Shown: positions 13,435-22,809, counted from the first letter of the stretch. The stretch: 64,000 nt of DNA from Ectopseudomonas composti (GCF_900115475.1 NZ_FOWP01000012.1:1-64000); one strand, 5' to 3'. Notes: generated from the letters alone by a model not told the origin. Numbers and translations are program-made.

Positions 13435-16152
13435 ATGCCTACCCAACGCCAAATCACCGCTTCGACCTGCTGCTACTGCGGCGTCGGCTGCGGCGTGCTG
13501 ATCGAGCACGACGGCGAGAAGATTCTCGGCGTCGCCGGCGACCCCAGCCACCCGGCCAACTTCGGCAAGCTGTGCAGCAAGGGCTCGACCTTGCACCTGA
13601 CCGGTGACCTGGATGCCCGCGGCCAACACCCGCAGCTGCGCCTGGGCAAGAGCTTGGCCCGTGCGCGTACGGACTGGGACAGCGCCCTGGATCATGCCGC
13701 GAGTGTGTTCGCCGAAACCATTCGCGAGCACGGCCCGGACAGCGTCGCCTTCTACATCTCCGGCCAGTTGCTGACCGAGGATTACTACGCCTTCAACAAG
13801 CTGGCCCGTGCCCTGGTCGGCACCCACAACATCGACTCCAACTCACGCCTGTGCATGTCCAGCGCCGTGGTCGGCTACAAGCGCAGCCTGGGCGCCGACG
13901 CGCCGCCCTGCTCCTACCGCGATATCGAGCTGAGCGACTGCCTACTGATCGCCGGCTCCAACATGGCCTACGCCCACCCCGTGCTGTTCCGCCGCCTGGA
14001 AGAAGCCAAGGCGCGCCGACCAGAGATGAAGGTGATCGTCATCGACCCACGGCGCACCGACACCTGCGAGCTGGCCGACTTGCACCTGGCGATTCTGCCC
14101 GGTACCGATGTCGCGCTGTTCCACGGCATCCTCCACCTGTTGCTCTGGGAGGGCTGGATCGACCGCGCCTACATCGACGCCCATACCGAAGGCTTCGCTG
14201 CCCTGAAGAACCTGGTGCGCGACTACACCCCGGCAGCGGTCGCGGACATCTGCGGTATCAGCCGCGAGGCGCTACAGAGCTGCGCACAGTGGATCGGCCA
14301 GGCGCCGAGCTTCCTCTCGCTGTGGTGCATGGGGCTGAACCAGTCCACTGCCGGCAGCGCGAAGAACAGCGCATTGATCAACCTGCACCTGGCCACCGGG
14401 CAAATCGGCAAGCCCGGTGCCGGCCCCTTTTCCCTTACCGGCCAACCCAACGCCATGGGTGGCCGGGAAACCGGCAGCCTGAGCAACCTGCTGCCGGGCC
14501 ACCGCGAAGCCGGCAACGCCGAACACCGTGCCGAAGTCGCGGCCTACTGGGGCATCGACGCGCTGCCGGAAACGCCCGGCCTGTCTGCCATCGAGCTGTT
14601 CGACGCGGTGCATGACGGGCGCATCAAGGCGCTGTGGATCGCCTGTACCAATCCGGCCCAATCCCTGCCGGATCAGAGCAAAATCCACGAAGCGCTGACC
14701 AACTGCCCTTTCGTGGTCGTGCAGGAAGCCTTCTTCACCACCGAGACCTGTCATTACGCCGACCTGCTACTACCCGCCGCTAGCTGGGGCGAGAAGGAAG
14801 GCACGGTGACCAACTCCGAGCGCCGCATCAGCCATGTACGCCGCGCCGTGCCAGCGCCCTTCGAGGCGCGGCCCGACTGGTCGATCACCTGCGATTTCGC
14901 CCGTCGCCTGGAAACTTTGCTGCGCCCCGGCCTGCCAAGCCTCTTCGACTTCCCCAACAGCGAAGCGCTGTTCGAGGAATACAAACACCTGACCACTCAG
15001 CGTGACCTCGATCTCAGTGGTATCAGCTACGCCTTGCTCGATGACCTGGGACCGCAGCAATGGCCCTTCCCGGCCGGTGCACAAGGCGGTAGCGAACGGC
15101 TCTACGCCGATGGCCGCTTCCCCACCGTCAGCGGTCGCGCGCAATTTCTGGCCGAGCCCTATCGGGCGGCGAAGGAGCGCCGCGAGTCGCGCTACTCGCT
15201 GACCCTTAATACCGGTCGCCTGCGCGACCAGTGGCACGGCATGAGCCGCACTGGCACCGCCGCGCAGTTGTTCGGCCATGTCGAAGGCCCCGTGCTGGGT
15301 TTGCATCCCGATGAACTGCGACGCAGGCGCCTGACCGACGGCGATCTGGTCAGGCTACGCAGCCGCCGTGGCAGCCTGATCCTGCCGGTACAGGTGGACG
15401 ACAGCGTGCGCCCTGGCCAGGCCTGGTTGCCCATGCACTGGGGCAATCGCTTCCTGCGTGGCCTGGGCACCAATGTCCTGACCCAGCCGGCTTTCGATCC
15501 GCTGTCCAAACAGCCGGAACTCAAGCATGCCGGGGTAGAGGTGGATCGCGTCGAGCTGCCCTGGCAGTTCTTCGCGCTGGTCGAAGGCCAGGTGCAGACA
15601 CGCTTCGAGGCGCTGCGCCCGCTGTTCGAGGATTTCGCCTACGCCAGCCTGACACCTACGGGACGCGAGCGTCCTGCCCTGCTGATCCGTGCCGCTAGTG
15701 CAATTGCGCCCGAGCCACAATTGCTGGCGCAGATCGACCACCTGCTGGATCTGGATAAAGGCCCGGTACTGGCCTACGACGACCCTCGACGAACCGTGGG
15801 CAAACGCGTGCGCATCGAGTCCGGGCGTATCGTCAGCCTCCGCCTGGCCGGCGAAACCGCCGCCAGTGAGTGGCTCAAGGGTCTGTGGCAGGAGGGTCAG
15901 GCCGAGGCCGAACTGCGGCGCTGGCTGCTTGCCCCGTTGTCCGCACCACCTGGCAGTGCCGGTAGCAACGGCTCTCGCCGCACGCTGTGCAACTGCCTGA
16001 ACGTCAGCGAAAGCGCGATTCGCGCTGGCATTGCCCAAGGTCTGGATCTGAATGACCTCAAGCAGACGCTCAAATGCGGCACCAGCTGTGGCTCCTGCCT
16101 ACCCGAGATCAAACGACTGCTGGCGCAACAGCCCACAGCAATGAACGCATGA
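13435..16152 (+). CDS. nasA: Assimilatory nitrate reductase catalytic subunit
   Basis: A 905-residue cytoplasmic molybdopterin enzyme converting nitrate to nitrite. The N-terminal [4Fe-4S] motif is CCYCGVGCGV ... LCSKGS (residues 11-45). The molybdopterin domains follow, with NSRLCMSSAVVGYK near 140 and GANPxxS-type cofactor loops such as CTNPAQSLPDQ near 405 and TNSERRISHVRR near 460. The C-terminus carries a BFD-like [2Fe-2S] segment (CNCLNVSESAI ... CGTSCGSCLPEIKRLL), as in the Klebsiella/Pseudomonas NasA type that receives electrons from NADH via a partner. ATG 13435 follows GGAG and gives a normal N-terminus; an upstream in-frame start at 13342 would run into the REP. It lies between nirD and cobA. 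No nasC-like reductase gene is in this window. Confidence 0.95.
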   Translation: MPTQRQITASTCCYCGVGCGVLIEHDGEKILGVAGDPSHPANFGKLCSKGSTLHLTGDLDARGQHPQLRLGKSLARARTDWDSALDHAASVFAETIREHGPDSVAFYISGQLLTEDYYAFNKLARALVGTHNIDSNSRLCMSSAVVGYKRSLGADAPPCSYRDIELSDCLLIAGSNMAYAHPVLFRRLEEAKARRPEMKVIVIDPRRTDTCELADLHLAILPGTDVALFHGILHLLLWEGWIDRAYIDAHTEGFAALKNLVRDYTPAAVADICGISREALQSCAQWIGQAPSFLSLWCMGLNQSTAGSAKNSALINLHLATGQIGKPGAGPFSLTGQPNAMGGRETGSLSNLLPGHREAGNAEHRAEVAAYWGIDALPETPGLSAIELFDAVHDGRIKALWIACTNPAQSLPDQSKIHEALTNCPFVVVQEAFFTTETCHYADLLLPAASWGEKEGTVTNSERRISHVRRAVPAPFEARPDWSITCDFARRLETLLRPGLPSLFDFPNSEALFEEYKHLTTQRDLDLSGISYALLDDLGPQQWPFPAGAQGGSERLYADGRFPTVSGRAQFLAEPYRAAKERRESRYSLTLNTGRLRDQWHGMSRTGTAAQLFGHVEGPVLGLHPDELRRRRLTDGDLVRLRSRRGSLILPVQVDDSVRPGQAWLPMHWGNRFLRGLGTNVLTQPAFDPLSKQPELKHAGVEVDRVELPWQFFALVEGQVQTRFEALRPLFEDFAYASLTPTGRERPALLIRAASAIAPEPQLLAQIDHLLDLDKGPVLAYDDPRRTVGKRVRIESGRIVSLRLAGETAASEWLKGLWQEGQAEAELRRWLLAPLSAPPGSAGSNGSRRTLCNCLNVSESAIRAGIAQGLDLNDLKQTLKCGTSCGSCLPEIKRLLAQQPTAMNA

Positions 16153-16207
16153 GCGTGCTCAACCCCCTATTTCTGGTGCGCGCGGCGTACCCTACGAGGA
16201 ATTCGAT

Positions 16208-16951
16208 ATGAACGCTAAAGTCTGGCTGGTAGGCGCCGGCCCCGGTGATCCTGAATTGCTCACCCTCAAGGCGGTGAAAGCACTGAACCAGGCCGAGGTA
16301 GTGATGATCGACGATCTGGTCAATCCGGCCGTGCTGGAGCACTGTCCGGGCGCGCGCATCGTCTCGGTGGGCAAACGCGGTGGTTGTCGCTCCACACCCC
16401 AGGATTTCATCCATCGCCTGATGCTGCGCTACGCCCGCCAGGGCAAATGCGTGGTACGCCTGAAAGGCGGCGACCCGTGCATTTTCGGTCGTGGTAGCGA
16501 GGAAGCCGACTGGCTGAGCGCCCACGGCATAGAGGTGGAACTGGTCAACGGCATCACCGCTGGCCTGGCCGGTGCCACCAGTTGCGGCATTCCCCTGACC
16601 CTACGCGGTGTCGCGCGCGGCGTAACCCTGGTCACTGCGCATACACAGGACGACAGCCCGCTGAACTGGCAAGCACTGGCGCAGAGCGGCACCACGCTGG
16701 TGGTCTATATGGGCGTGGCCAAGCTGCCGGAAATCCAGGCAGGCTTGCTCGCTGGTGGCATGAACGCGGATACGCCGGTAGCAATGATCGAGAACGCCTC
16801 TCTGCCTGGGCAGCGCGAGCTGCGCAGCAGTCTGCTAGCGATGGAACACGACGCCATCGCCTTCGCCCTCAAGAGCCCCGCCATCCTGGTGATTGGCGCG
16901 GTGGCCGCGGTAGATATGCAGGCGTACCTGCCACTGGCCCGACAGGCCTGA
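16208..16951 (+). CDS. cobA: Uroporphyrinogen-III C-methyltransferase
   Basis: A 247-residue SAM-dependent enzyme that methylates uroporphyrinogen III twice to precorrin-2, the branch point to sirohaem, the NirB cofactor. Motifs: VGAGPGDPELLTLKA (residues 7-21), VVMIDDLVNPAVL, RLKGGDPCIFGRGSEE near 88 and GITAGLAGATSCGIPLT near 117, all standard for the SUMT family. There is no fused CysG oxidase/ferrochelatase domain, so those steps are encoded elsewhere. GAGGAA precedes the ATG. It is the last gene of the nitrate/nitrite operon and ends at a bidirectional terminator shared with oprF. Confidence 0.95.
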   Translation: MNAKVWLVGAGPGDPELLTLKAVKALNQAEVVMIDDLVNPAVLEHCPGARIVSVGKRGGCRSTPQDFIHRLMLRYARQGKCVVRLKGGDPCIFGRGSEEADWLSAHGIEVELVNGITAGLAGATSCGIPLTLRGVARGVTLVTAHTQDDSPLNWQALAQSGTTLVVYMGVAKLPEIQAGLLAGGMNADTPVAMIENASLPGQRELRSSLLAMEHDAIAFALKSPAILVIGAVAAVDMQAYLPLARQA

Positions 16952-16970
16952 GGCGGGTTTTCTACAGGCA

Positions 16971-17000
16971 AAGAAAAACCCGGCCGAAGCCGGGTTTTCT
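16971..17000. terminator. Bidirectional terminator between cobA and oprF
   Basis: AAAACCCGGC-CGAA-GCCGGGTTTT, a perfect ten-base stem with tetraloop and A/T runs on both sides, between convergent genes. Confidence 0.9.
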
Positions 17001-17016
17001 TAGAGCATCAGGTCGA

Positions 17017-17997
17017 TTACTGCTGAACCTGAGCTTCCACTTCTGCTTCAACGCGACGGTTGATGGCACGGCCATCAGCGGTGGCGTTGTCAGCAACCGG
17101 ACGGGTCTCACCGTAACCGGCAGTGTTCACACGGCTACCGTCAACACCGTACTGGTTGACCAGAACTTCACGAACGGCTTTAGCACGACGCTCGGACAGG
17201 TTCTGGTTGTAAGTGTCGCTACCAACGGAGTCGGTGTGACCTTCAACAGTGGTGGTGGTCTGCGGGTACTGGTTCATGAAGTCAGCCAGGTTCTTGATGT
17301 CACCGTAGCTTTCTTCTTTGACGCGGTCCTTGTCGAAGTCGAACTTGACGTCCAGCTCAACACGAACAGCTTCCATTACCGGCTCAGGAGCAGGCTCAGG
17401 CATCGGCTCGGGTGCAGCAGCTACGACCGGAGCCGGAGCAGGCTTGCTGCCGCCACCGAAGTTCAGACCAACACCCACGCCAGCTTGCCACTCGGTGTCG
17501 CCCTGGTCGATGTTGTACAGAGCGTCAACGCCAGCACGGGCGTAGAACATTTCGGTGAAGTAGTACTTGGCACCAGCGCCAGCGATGGCCAGGGTGGAGT
17601 GGTTACGACCACCGCTGTTGGCGTCGCCGATGCTCTGATGGCCGAAACCGGCAGAGACGTACGGACGCAGACCAACACCCGGCTGACCGAAGTGGTAAAT
17701 GGCCTTAAGGTCGGTCAGGTTGCCCTTGATGTTCTTGCTGCCTTGCGAACCTTCGCCACGCAGGTCGTGGTATTCGCCGTAGGACAGCGCCAGTTCGACG
17801 TCGTCAGTCAGGTAGTAGCCGATGCTGCCACCGAACAGGTTGCCTTCGTTGTGCGCGTAATCACGCTGAACGTCGGTGAAGTAGCGATTGACGAAGCCCT
17901 CCACCTCGACAGCGCCTTGGCCTTGCGCCAGCGCGCCGAAGGAGGTTGCGGCAACGAGAGAGCCAATGACTACGCCCAAGGTGTTTTTTACTTTCAT
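17017..17997 (-). CDS. oprF: Major outer-membrane porin OprF
   Basis: A 326-residue OmpA-family porin. A Sec signal peptide (MKVKNTLGVVIGSLVAATSFGALAQ) leads into an eight-strand beta-barrel to about residue 180. A Pro/Ala-rich linker (APAPVVAAAPEPMPEPAPEP) follows, then a C-terminal peptidoglycan-binding OmpA domain with the diagnostic stretch TTTVEGHTDSVGSDTYNQNL SERRA (positions about 255-280) and GYGETRPVADN. The four linker cysteines known from P. aeruginosa OprF are absent, as is usual outside that species. It anchors the outer membrane to the wall and acts as a slow general porin. Transcription from SigX, encoded next to it, is well established in Pseudomonas. Confidence 0.98.
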   Translation of the reverse strand: MKVKNTLGVVIGSLVAATSFGALAQGQGAVEVEGFVNRYFTDVQRDYAHNEGNLFGGSIGYYLTDDVELALSYGEYHDLRGEGSQGSKNIKGNLTDLKAIYHFGQPGVGLRPYVSAGFGHQSIGDANSGGRNHSTLAIAGAGAKYYFTEMFYARAGVDALYNIDQGDTEWQAGVGVGLNFGGGSKPAPAPVVAAAPEPMPEPAPEPVMEAVRVELDVKFDFDKDRVKEESYGDIKNLADFMNQYPQTTTTVEGHTDSVGSDTYNQNLSERRAKAVREVLVNQYGVDGSRVNTAGYGETRPVADNATADGRAINRRVEAEVEAQVQQ

Positions 17998-18105
17998 CCG
18001 TTAAATCCCCATCTTGGTGGTTAATAAGTCGCCGTTAACTTCAGTCGGCAACTTGTTGGCGATTTTATCAGGTTTCGCCACTCCCTTAGTGGTCGGAAAG
18101 CTGAA

Positions 18106-18696
18106 CTAAGTTTCGGAAGTGTCCGAAAATTTATCCCGCAACCGATCCAATGCTCGCTTGTAACGCATTTTCGTTGCGCTCAAGCCCATGTGCATGATGT
18201 CAGCAATCTCTTGAAACTCGAGCTCTGCGACAAAACGTAGCACCAGAATCTCGCGATCGATCGGGTTGACGTGTACCAACCACCGATCCAGACCGCCTCG
18301 CTCCTCGACTTTGGGTGTCTTATCGTCGGAAGCTTCTTCGAGCGGATCCAAACTTAAGGCGTCAATCAATCGACGCTTACGCCGCTCTTTTCGATACTGA
18401 GTAATGCATTCGTTGTAGGTGATGCTGTAAAGCCAGGTTTTGAACTTGGATTTACCCTCAAAGTTCTTAAGGCCATAAAGAACTTTTAACATCACCTCCT
18501 GACAGACATCATCAGCATCCCTTTCGTTCCCTAAATAGCGCGCACAAACGTTAAATAATGTTCGCTGGTAGCGCCGCATCAGCTCTTCATAAGCACGAGT
18601 GATGTGAAACAGCTCGTCGTGGGCGCGCGCCACCAGCTCTTCATCGGTGAGCTCGCGGGGGTCGTAGCGCGTGGGCAGGGCTTGAGCTTTGTTCAA
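18106..18696 (-). CDS. sigX: ECF sigma factor SigX
   Basis: A 196-residue extracytoplasmic-function sigma factor. Region 2 is visible as DADDVCQEVMLKVLYGLKNF ... FKTWLYSITYNECI (about 60-110), and region 4 as DREILVLRFVAELEFQEIAD ... MRYKRALDRLRDKF (about 140-190). The acidic linker LDPLEEASDDKTPKVEE separates them. No anti-sigma gene follows; in Pseudomonas the SigX response is linked to membrane stress sensed through the neighbouring CmpX channel. It lies upstream of oprF on the same strand, 108 bases away, and controls oprF, crfX and fatty-acid genes according to published work. Confidence 0.96.
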   Translation of the reverse strand: MNKAQALPTRYDPRELTDEELVARAHDELFHITRAYEELMRRYQRTLFNVCARYLGNERDADDVCQEVMLKVLYGLKNFEGKSKFKTWLYSITYNECITQYRKERRKRRLIDALSLDPLEEASDDKTPKVEERGGLDRWLVHVNPIDREILVLRFVAELEFQEIADIMHMGLSATKMRYKRALDRLRDKFSDTSET

Positions 18697-18720
18697 AACG
18701 AGTCGGGCCGACGGTCAGGA

Positions 18721-18755
18721 CGAAAAGTGCCCGGCAGGTCACGCCTGTCGGGCAG
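18721..18755 (-). terminator. Terminator after cmpX
   Basis: On the minus strand TGCCCGACAGG pairs with CCTGCCGGGCA (one G-U pair), followed by CTTTTCG. It separates the cmpX transcript from sigX. Confidence 0.7.
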
Positions 18756-18778
18756 CTGCATAAAATAACAGATTGGCG

Positions 18779-19603
18779 TCAGCGACTGTTCACGCGTTGC
18801 TCGAGCATCACTCGATTTGCCACCGATACCAGCTCGCCGGTATCGGTCAACAGGGTGGTTTTCACTGTGCCGATCTCTTCGATCTGCCCTTCGACATCAC
18901 CAACCTGCACTTGTTGCCCAACTTCATAGAGTTCGCGCACATAGATGCCCGCGAGGATCTGACTGGCGATATCGCGACTGCCCAAGCCCAGCGCCAATGC
19001 GACCGCCAGCCCCACGGAGATCAGCACGATAGCGATCACGTTGTTGAGCAGATCGGTCTTGACCTCCAGTTGGCCGATCGCCACGGAGATGCTGATGATG
19101 ATCACCAGCCCTTGCGCCACCCGACCCAGGCCATGTGCATATTCCAGACCGACGCCCTCGGCAGCGCCGCGTACCAGGCTGCTGACCAACTGCGCCAGCA
19201 GCACGCCGGCGAGCAGCACCAGGGCCGCGCCGAAGACCTTGGGCAGATACAGCGCCAGCACGTCCAGAGTCGCGGAGACACGTTGCAGGCCGAGCGATTC
19301 AGCGGCCGAAACCAGGAAGATCAGCAGCACGAACCAGTAGACGATCTTGCCGATCAGGGTCGATACCGGGGCGTGAATGCCAACACGCGCCAGCAGCTTG
19401 GTCAGGCCGGTCCCCGTCATCAGGCGGTCCAGGCCGACCTTGCCCAGCAGCTTGGACAGCAGCGTGTCGAGCAGCTTGGCAACGACGAAGCCAAGCAGCA
19501 CCAGCACCAACGCGACGAACAGGTTGGGAATGAAGCCGGCAACCTTGGTCCACAGTGCGGTCATCGCGGAGATCAGGCTTTGGGTCCAGGGATCGAGTTC
19601 CAT
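18779..19603 (-). CDS. cmpX: Mechanosensitive-channel family protein CmpX
   Basis: A 274-residue inner-membrane protein with four to five predicted transmembrane helices (for example LFVALVLVLLGFVVAKLL, IVYWFVLLIFLVSAAESLGL, VFGAALVLLAGVLLAQLV, VIAIVLISVGLAVALALGLGS) and a short MscS-like beta domain (GQQVQVGDVEGQIEEIGTVKTTL). MscS-type proteins open under membrane tension. CmpX is named for the cytoplasmic-membrane protein next to sigX and affects SigX activity in P. aeruginosa. Start ATG 19603 is one base after the crfX stop; a longer upstream frame would overlap crfX. It ends at a terminator before sigX. Confidence 0.93.
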   Translation of the reverse strand: MELDPWTQSLISAMTALWTKVAGFIPNLFVALVLVLLGFVVAKLLDTLLSKLLGKVGLDRLMTGTGLTKLLARVGIHAPVSTLIGKIVYWFVLLIFLVSAAESLGLQRVSATLDVLALYLPKVFGAALVLLAGVLLAQLVSSLVRGAAEGVGLEYAHGLGRVAQGLVIIISISVAIGQLEVKTDLLNNVIAIVLISVGLAVALALGLGSRDIASQILAGIYVRELYEVGQQVQVGDVEGQIEEIGTVKTTLLTDTGELVSVANRVMLEQRVNSR

Positions 19604-19604
19604 T

Positions 19605-19850
19605 TCAGTCGGCCTTATCAGCAGAAGCAGAGGATTGGGTACGGCGCGAAACCGGCGCGACATGCGCCGAACCGTTGTTCAGGGCAATCATCAGGGCCTG
19701 AGCCCAGTGGCCCATCAGGCTGAACAGATCACCAGCACCGACCTGGCGGTTGGCCGTCTTGAGAACCCGGTGCAGGCAAGCATCGTCGTCATGAGTGGAC
19801 GGCGAGGACTTGAGTAAATCACGTAGAGACTCTTCGAATGGATCGTGCAT
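19605..19850 (-). CDS. crfX: Small SigX-cluster protein CrfX
   Basis: An 81-residue protein starting MHDPFEESLRDLLKSSPST, then a helical middle (DDDACLHRVLKTANRQVGAGDLFSLMGHW) and a polar Ser/Ala-rich tail. There is no signal peptide. It matches CrfX, named as cmpX-regulated/SigX-dependent factor in Pseudomonas, whose biochemical role is unknown. It lies between cmaX and cmpX on the same strand, with one base before cmpX, so it is probably co-transcribed with cmpX. ATG 19850 is preferred to an upstream start because homologues begin at MHDPFEES (from memory). Confidence 0.85.
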   Translation of the reverse strand: MHDPFEESLRDLLKSSPSTHDDDACLHRVLKTANRQVGAGDLFSLMGHWAQALMIALNNGSAHVAPVSRRTQSSASADKAD

Positions 19851-19905
19851 GCGCACCTCACGGGATATCACGGCTAGACGCAGTAGCCGGCAAATGAGTC
19901 ACACA

Positions 19906-20892
19906 TCACAACCAACGCCAACGGCGAAAAAGCAGCAGTTGTCCTACCGCCAGAAGCATCATGAGGCCGCAGGCGATGAAGAACCCCACGGGGTTTTCAG
20001 CGCCGGGAATGCCACCAACGTTAATGCCCAGCAGCCCCGTCAGGAAGGTCAGCGGGAGGAACAGCCCAGTGATCACGGTAAAGCGGTACATGATGCGATT
20101 CATGCGCTCGCCGAGACGGCGACTCTCCGCTTCCAGCACCAGGCCGACGCGCTCACGAATCAGCTCCAGCTCCTCCAGATAGCGAGTCAGGCGGTTGTTC
20201 AGCTCATTCCAGTAGTCATCATCATCCTCGACAAACCAGGGCTGCCGATTACGTGCCAATTGCGCATAGAGATCGCGCTGCGGCGCGAGAAAGCGCCGCA
20301 AGCTCGCTGCACGCCGACGCACCTGGAGCATCAGGCCGTGGTTGGGTAGATAGCGCTCGCCGTCGTCGAGGCGGTCTTCCTCGTCATCCAGCTGCTCGCT
20401 CAGCTCAGTGATCAGGTCATCGACGCGACTGGTCAGGTGACGAGCCAACTCGAGCAGCAGCTCGGAAGAGGTTTTCGGCCCTTTGCCAGCCAACAGATCG
20501 GCAATCAGCGCGTCGGTCGCGAGCAATGGACGCAAGCGCAGGGAAATGACTCGACGGGCATCGGCGAAGATGCGCACCGACACCATGTCTTCCGGCTCGG
20601 CGCCGGGGTTGCGGTTGACGCCGCGCAGGAAGATCAGCATCTCGTTGTCGGGCAACGGCAGAAGGCGCGGCCGAGTGTTCTCTTCCAGCAGCAGATCGCA
20701 GCTGAATTCATCCAGGCCACTGTGCTCGCGCAACCAGTGCTGCGACTGTACCTGACTACGATCCCAGTGCAGCCAGAGGCTTTCCTGCTCGCCTAGCTGC
20801 AGGCTGTCCAACTCTTCACGACTGATGCCGTGCGCACCGCCATGACCATCGAGTACGAAGGCGTGCAGCAGCGCCGAATCCTGATCCTGCAT
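19906..20892 (-). CDS. cmaX: CorA/ZntB-like divalent metal transporter CmaX
   Basis: A 328-residue protein of the CorA superfamily. A long soluble N-terminal domain with an extended coiled-coil helix (residues about 150-260, e.g. LLLELARHLTSRVDDLITEL and YLEELELIRERVGLVLEAES) is followed by two C-terminal transmembrane helices: VITGLFLPLTFLTGLLGINVGG and FFIACGLMMLLAVGQLLLF. The pore loop reads GIN where CorA has GMN, the ZntB-type variation. It probably moves Mg2+ or Zn2+ across the inner membrane. It is the fourth gene of the sigX-linked cluster and is followed by crfX on the same strand. Confidence 0.9.
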   Translation of the reverse strand: MQDQDSALLHAFVLDGHGGAHGISREELDSLQLGEQESLWLHWDRSQVQSQHWLREHSGLDEFSCDLLLEENTRPRLLPLPDNEMLIFLRGVNRNPGAEPEDMVSVRIFADARRVISLRLRPLLATDALIADLLAGKGPKTSSELLLELARHLTSRVDDLITELSEQLDDEEDRLDDGERYLPNHGLMLQVRRRAASLRRFLAPQRDLYAQLARNRQPWFVEDDDDYWNELNNRLTRYLEELELIRERVGLVLEAESRRLGERMNRIMYRFTVITGLFLPLTFLTGLLGINVGGIPGAENPVGFFIACGLMMLLAVGQLLLFRRWRWL

Positions 20893-20896
20893 CGGC

Positions 20897-21385
20897 TTAT
20901 TCCGGCATGTTCAGGGCTTGCGGGGAAACGATGACGCCGTTGTTATCGGCGTACAGGTAATCGCCCGGCTTGAACGTCACACCGCCGAAAGTGACGGGGA
21001 TATTCAGGTCACCAATACCGCGCTTGTCGGTTTTCATCGGGTGGCTGGCCAGTGCCTGCACACCCAGATCGGTTTGCGCGATGACGTCGACGTCACGGAT
21101 GCAGCCGTAGACCACGATGCCTTCCCAGCCATTCTTGGCCGCCTTCTCGGCCAGCATGTCGCCGAGCAACGCACGACGCAGGGAGCCGCCGCCATCCACC
21201 ACCAGCACCTTGCCCTGACCAGGCAGATCGACCTGCTCCTTCACCAACGAGTTGTCCTCATGACACTTGATGGTGACGATCTGACCGCCGAAAGAATCGC
21301 GGCCGCCGTAGTTGGCGAACATCGGCTCTACGACCTGAACCAGCTCCGGGTAGGCATCGCACAGATCGGGGGTGATGTAGTGCAT
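20897..21385 (-). CDS. RraA-family protein (HMG/CHA aldolase or RNase E regulator-like)
   Basis: A 162-residue protein of the RraA/MenG family. The conserved GKVLVVDGGGSLRRALLGDMLAEKA and GIVVYGCIRDVDVI segments are present (positions about 70-120); Arg and Asp of GCIRDVD bind substrate and metal in the 4-hydroxy-4-methyl-2-oxoglutarate aldolase branch. E. coli RraA inhibits RNase E, while most homologues are aldolases, so either role is possible. ATG 21385 has GGAG upstream; the longer frame adds an unrelated tail. It starts a minus-strand run with cmaX 4 bases downstream, so the two may be co-transcribed. Confidence 0.88.
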   Translation of the reverse strand: MHYITPDLCDAYPELVQVVEPMFANYGGRDSFGGQIVTIKCHEDNSLVKEQVDLPGQGKVLVVDGGGSLRRALLGDMLAEKAAKNGWEGIVVYGCIRDVDVIAQTDLGVQALASHPMKTDKRGIGDLNIPVTFGGVTFKPGDYLYADNNGVIVSPQALNMPE

Positions 21386-21575
21386 GACAGAACTCCTTTC
21401 GACAGTGAATGAGCAAGCAGCCACCTTCATGGACCTGCCTGAAGCGGGACAATTCAGCTCCGCTGATTCGCTTGCAATGAACGGTGAGCAGCCAATAGCT
21501 CTGTAAATGACCACCAGAGCACGAGGCGTCACATATTACCGGTAAGCAGCTCGCGAATAAACGCTTGTGACAGCC

Positions 21576-22565
21576 TCAGGTTCCCGCCACAGAGGCCTGT
21601 TCGGCAAAACCGGCGGGCAATTGCAGGTGCTGCAACCAATACTCGGTCAGTGGCCACACCTCGCGCTGCGCCTCCTTGCTGACCAGCATTTCGACATGCC
21701 CGAAATCACTGGAAAAGCCGTTGTCCTTGCCCAGCAAGAGGAACTGGGCCGGGGCCGAACTGCACTGTTCGAGAAGCTTGCGACAGGCCCAGGCAGGGTC
21801 CTGGTGATCGGCTGTCGCCCCTACGGCCAGTATCGGCATGCGCACCTGAGTGAGGCCAGCCCACCAATCGCGCTCACCATCGCCGAAACGTCCGAACAGC
21901 CTGAGCCAGCGCAGCGTTTCCAGCGCCAGACCGACCGGTTCGTCTTCAGGGCCACGCTTCAGTCGCCGCCCAGACAGGTAGGGAAACGCGCGCAACAGTA
22001 GACGACCACCCCACTCCACTGGTGGCACCTTCAATGGCCAGTAGATGCGACTGATCTGGCTACCAAACAGTGCCGCCGAACGCGCACGCGACTCCGCGAG
22101 ATATTCGCCGCCCAGCGCCGCAGCCAGAATCACTCCACCCAGCGAGTGGCCAATCCAGTGCGCCGCCTGGCCAGTTTGCTCGAAGATGAAATCAGCGATC
22201 GCCGGCAGGTCGTAACGCACGTACTGCGCCACATTGTTGCTTCGATAACTGTAATTACGCGGCGACAGGCCGTGGCCACGCATCTCGGCAATCCATACAT
22301 CGAATCCAGCACGTGCAAGGTAAGCCCCCAGGCCAATGCCCTTGGGTGAATACCAGAAGCGACGGTTGGAAAAACTGCCGTGCAGCAGCACCACGGGCAC
22401 ACCCCGCGTACTTTCAGCACCCGCCCTCCCAAGCCGGGTCAAGGCCAGCTCGACGCTGAGATCCGGGCTGTTGTTGGGTTTCAGAAGATAGACGTCTTCA
22501 CTGAGATCGCCACGCAACTCGGCGCTGATCAGCGAAACGGGAAAAAGCTCACTACTGCTTTGCAT
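21576..22565 (-). CDS. Alpha/beta-hydrolase fold protein (lipase/esterase-like)
   Basis: A 329-residue hydrolase. The oxyanion-hole motif is VVLLHGSFSNRRFW near residue 60. The nucleophile elbow is WIGHSLGGVIL near 140 (G-H-S-L-G), and the acid and His are probably in AVGATADHQDPAW and SSDFGHVEMLV. It has no signal peptide, so it appears cytoplasmic. The WIAEMRGHGLS segment is typical of bacterial lipase/acyltransferase-like hydrolases acting on long acyl chains. It lies between rraA and ppsA; the substrate is unknown. Confidence 0.85.
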   Translation of the reverse strand: MQSSSELFPVSLISAELRGDLSEDVYLLKPNNSPDLSVELALTRLGRAGAESTRGVPVVLLHGSFSNRRFWYSPKGIGLGAYLARAGFDVWIAEMRGHGLSPRNYSYRSNNVAQYVRYDLPAIADFIFEQTGQAAHWIGHSLGGVILAAALGGEYLAESRARSAALFGSQISRIYWPLKVPPVEWGGRLLLRAFPYLSGRRLKRGPEDEPVGLALETLRWLRLFGRFGDGERDWWAGLTQVRMPILAVGATADHQDPAWACRKLLEQCSSAPAQFLLLGKDNGFSSDFGHVEMLVSKEAQREVWPLTEYWLQHLQLPAGFAEQASVAGT

Positions 22566-22763
22566 GGATCAGGTGACCGCACCGGCGAGATGCCACAAAT
22601 GAAAAACGACACACATAAACAATCATCGAGCGCGACTTGAATGATGTCGCCCGCGACGCCCCAAGAGTAACTGCCAGATTTGATCAGCCACAAAAAACCG
22701 CCGGGAGCGACATTCATATCGCCGACGACGGCTTGGGGTGGCTAACAAAACCGCATGGCCACC

Positions 22764-22792
22764 AAAAAGGGCGGGATCAACCCGCCCTTTTT
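22764..22792 (-). terminator. Terminator after ppsA
   Basis: AAAAAGGGCGGG-ATCAA-CCCGCCCTTTTT, a perfect stem. It lies 18 bases beyond the ppsA stop and works on either strand. Confidence 0.9.
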
Positions 22793-22809
22793 GCGATCAA
22801 TCACTGGCC

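Noticed and set aside
16582..18024. 480-residue plus-strand frame over cobA end and oprF
   Set aside because: It is antisense to oprF, a certain gene, with no domain or ribosome binding site; long frames opposite GC-rich genes are common.
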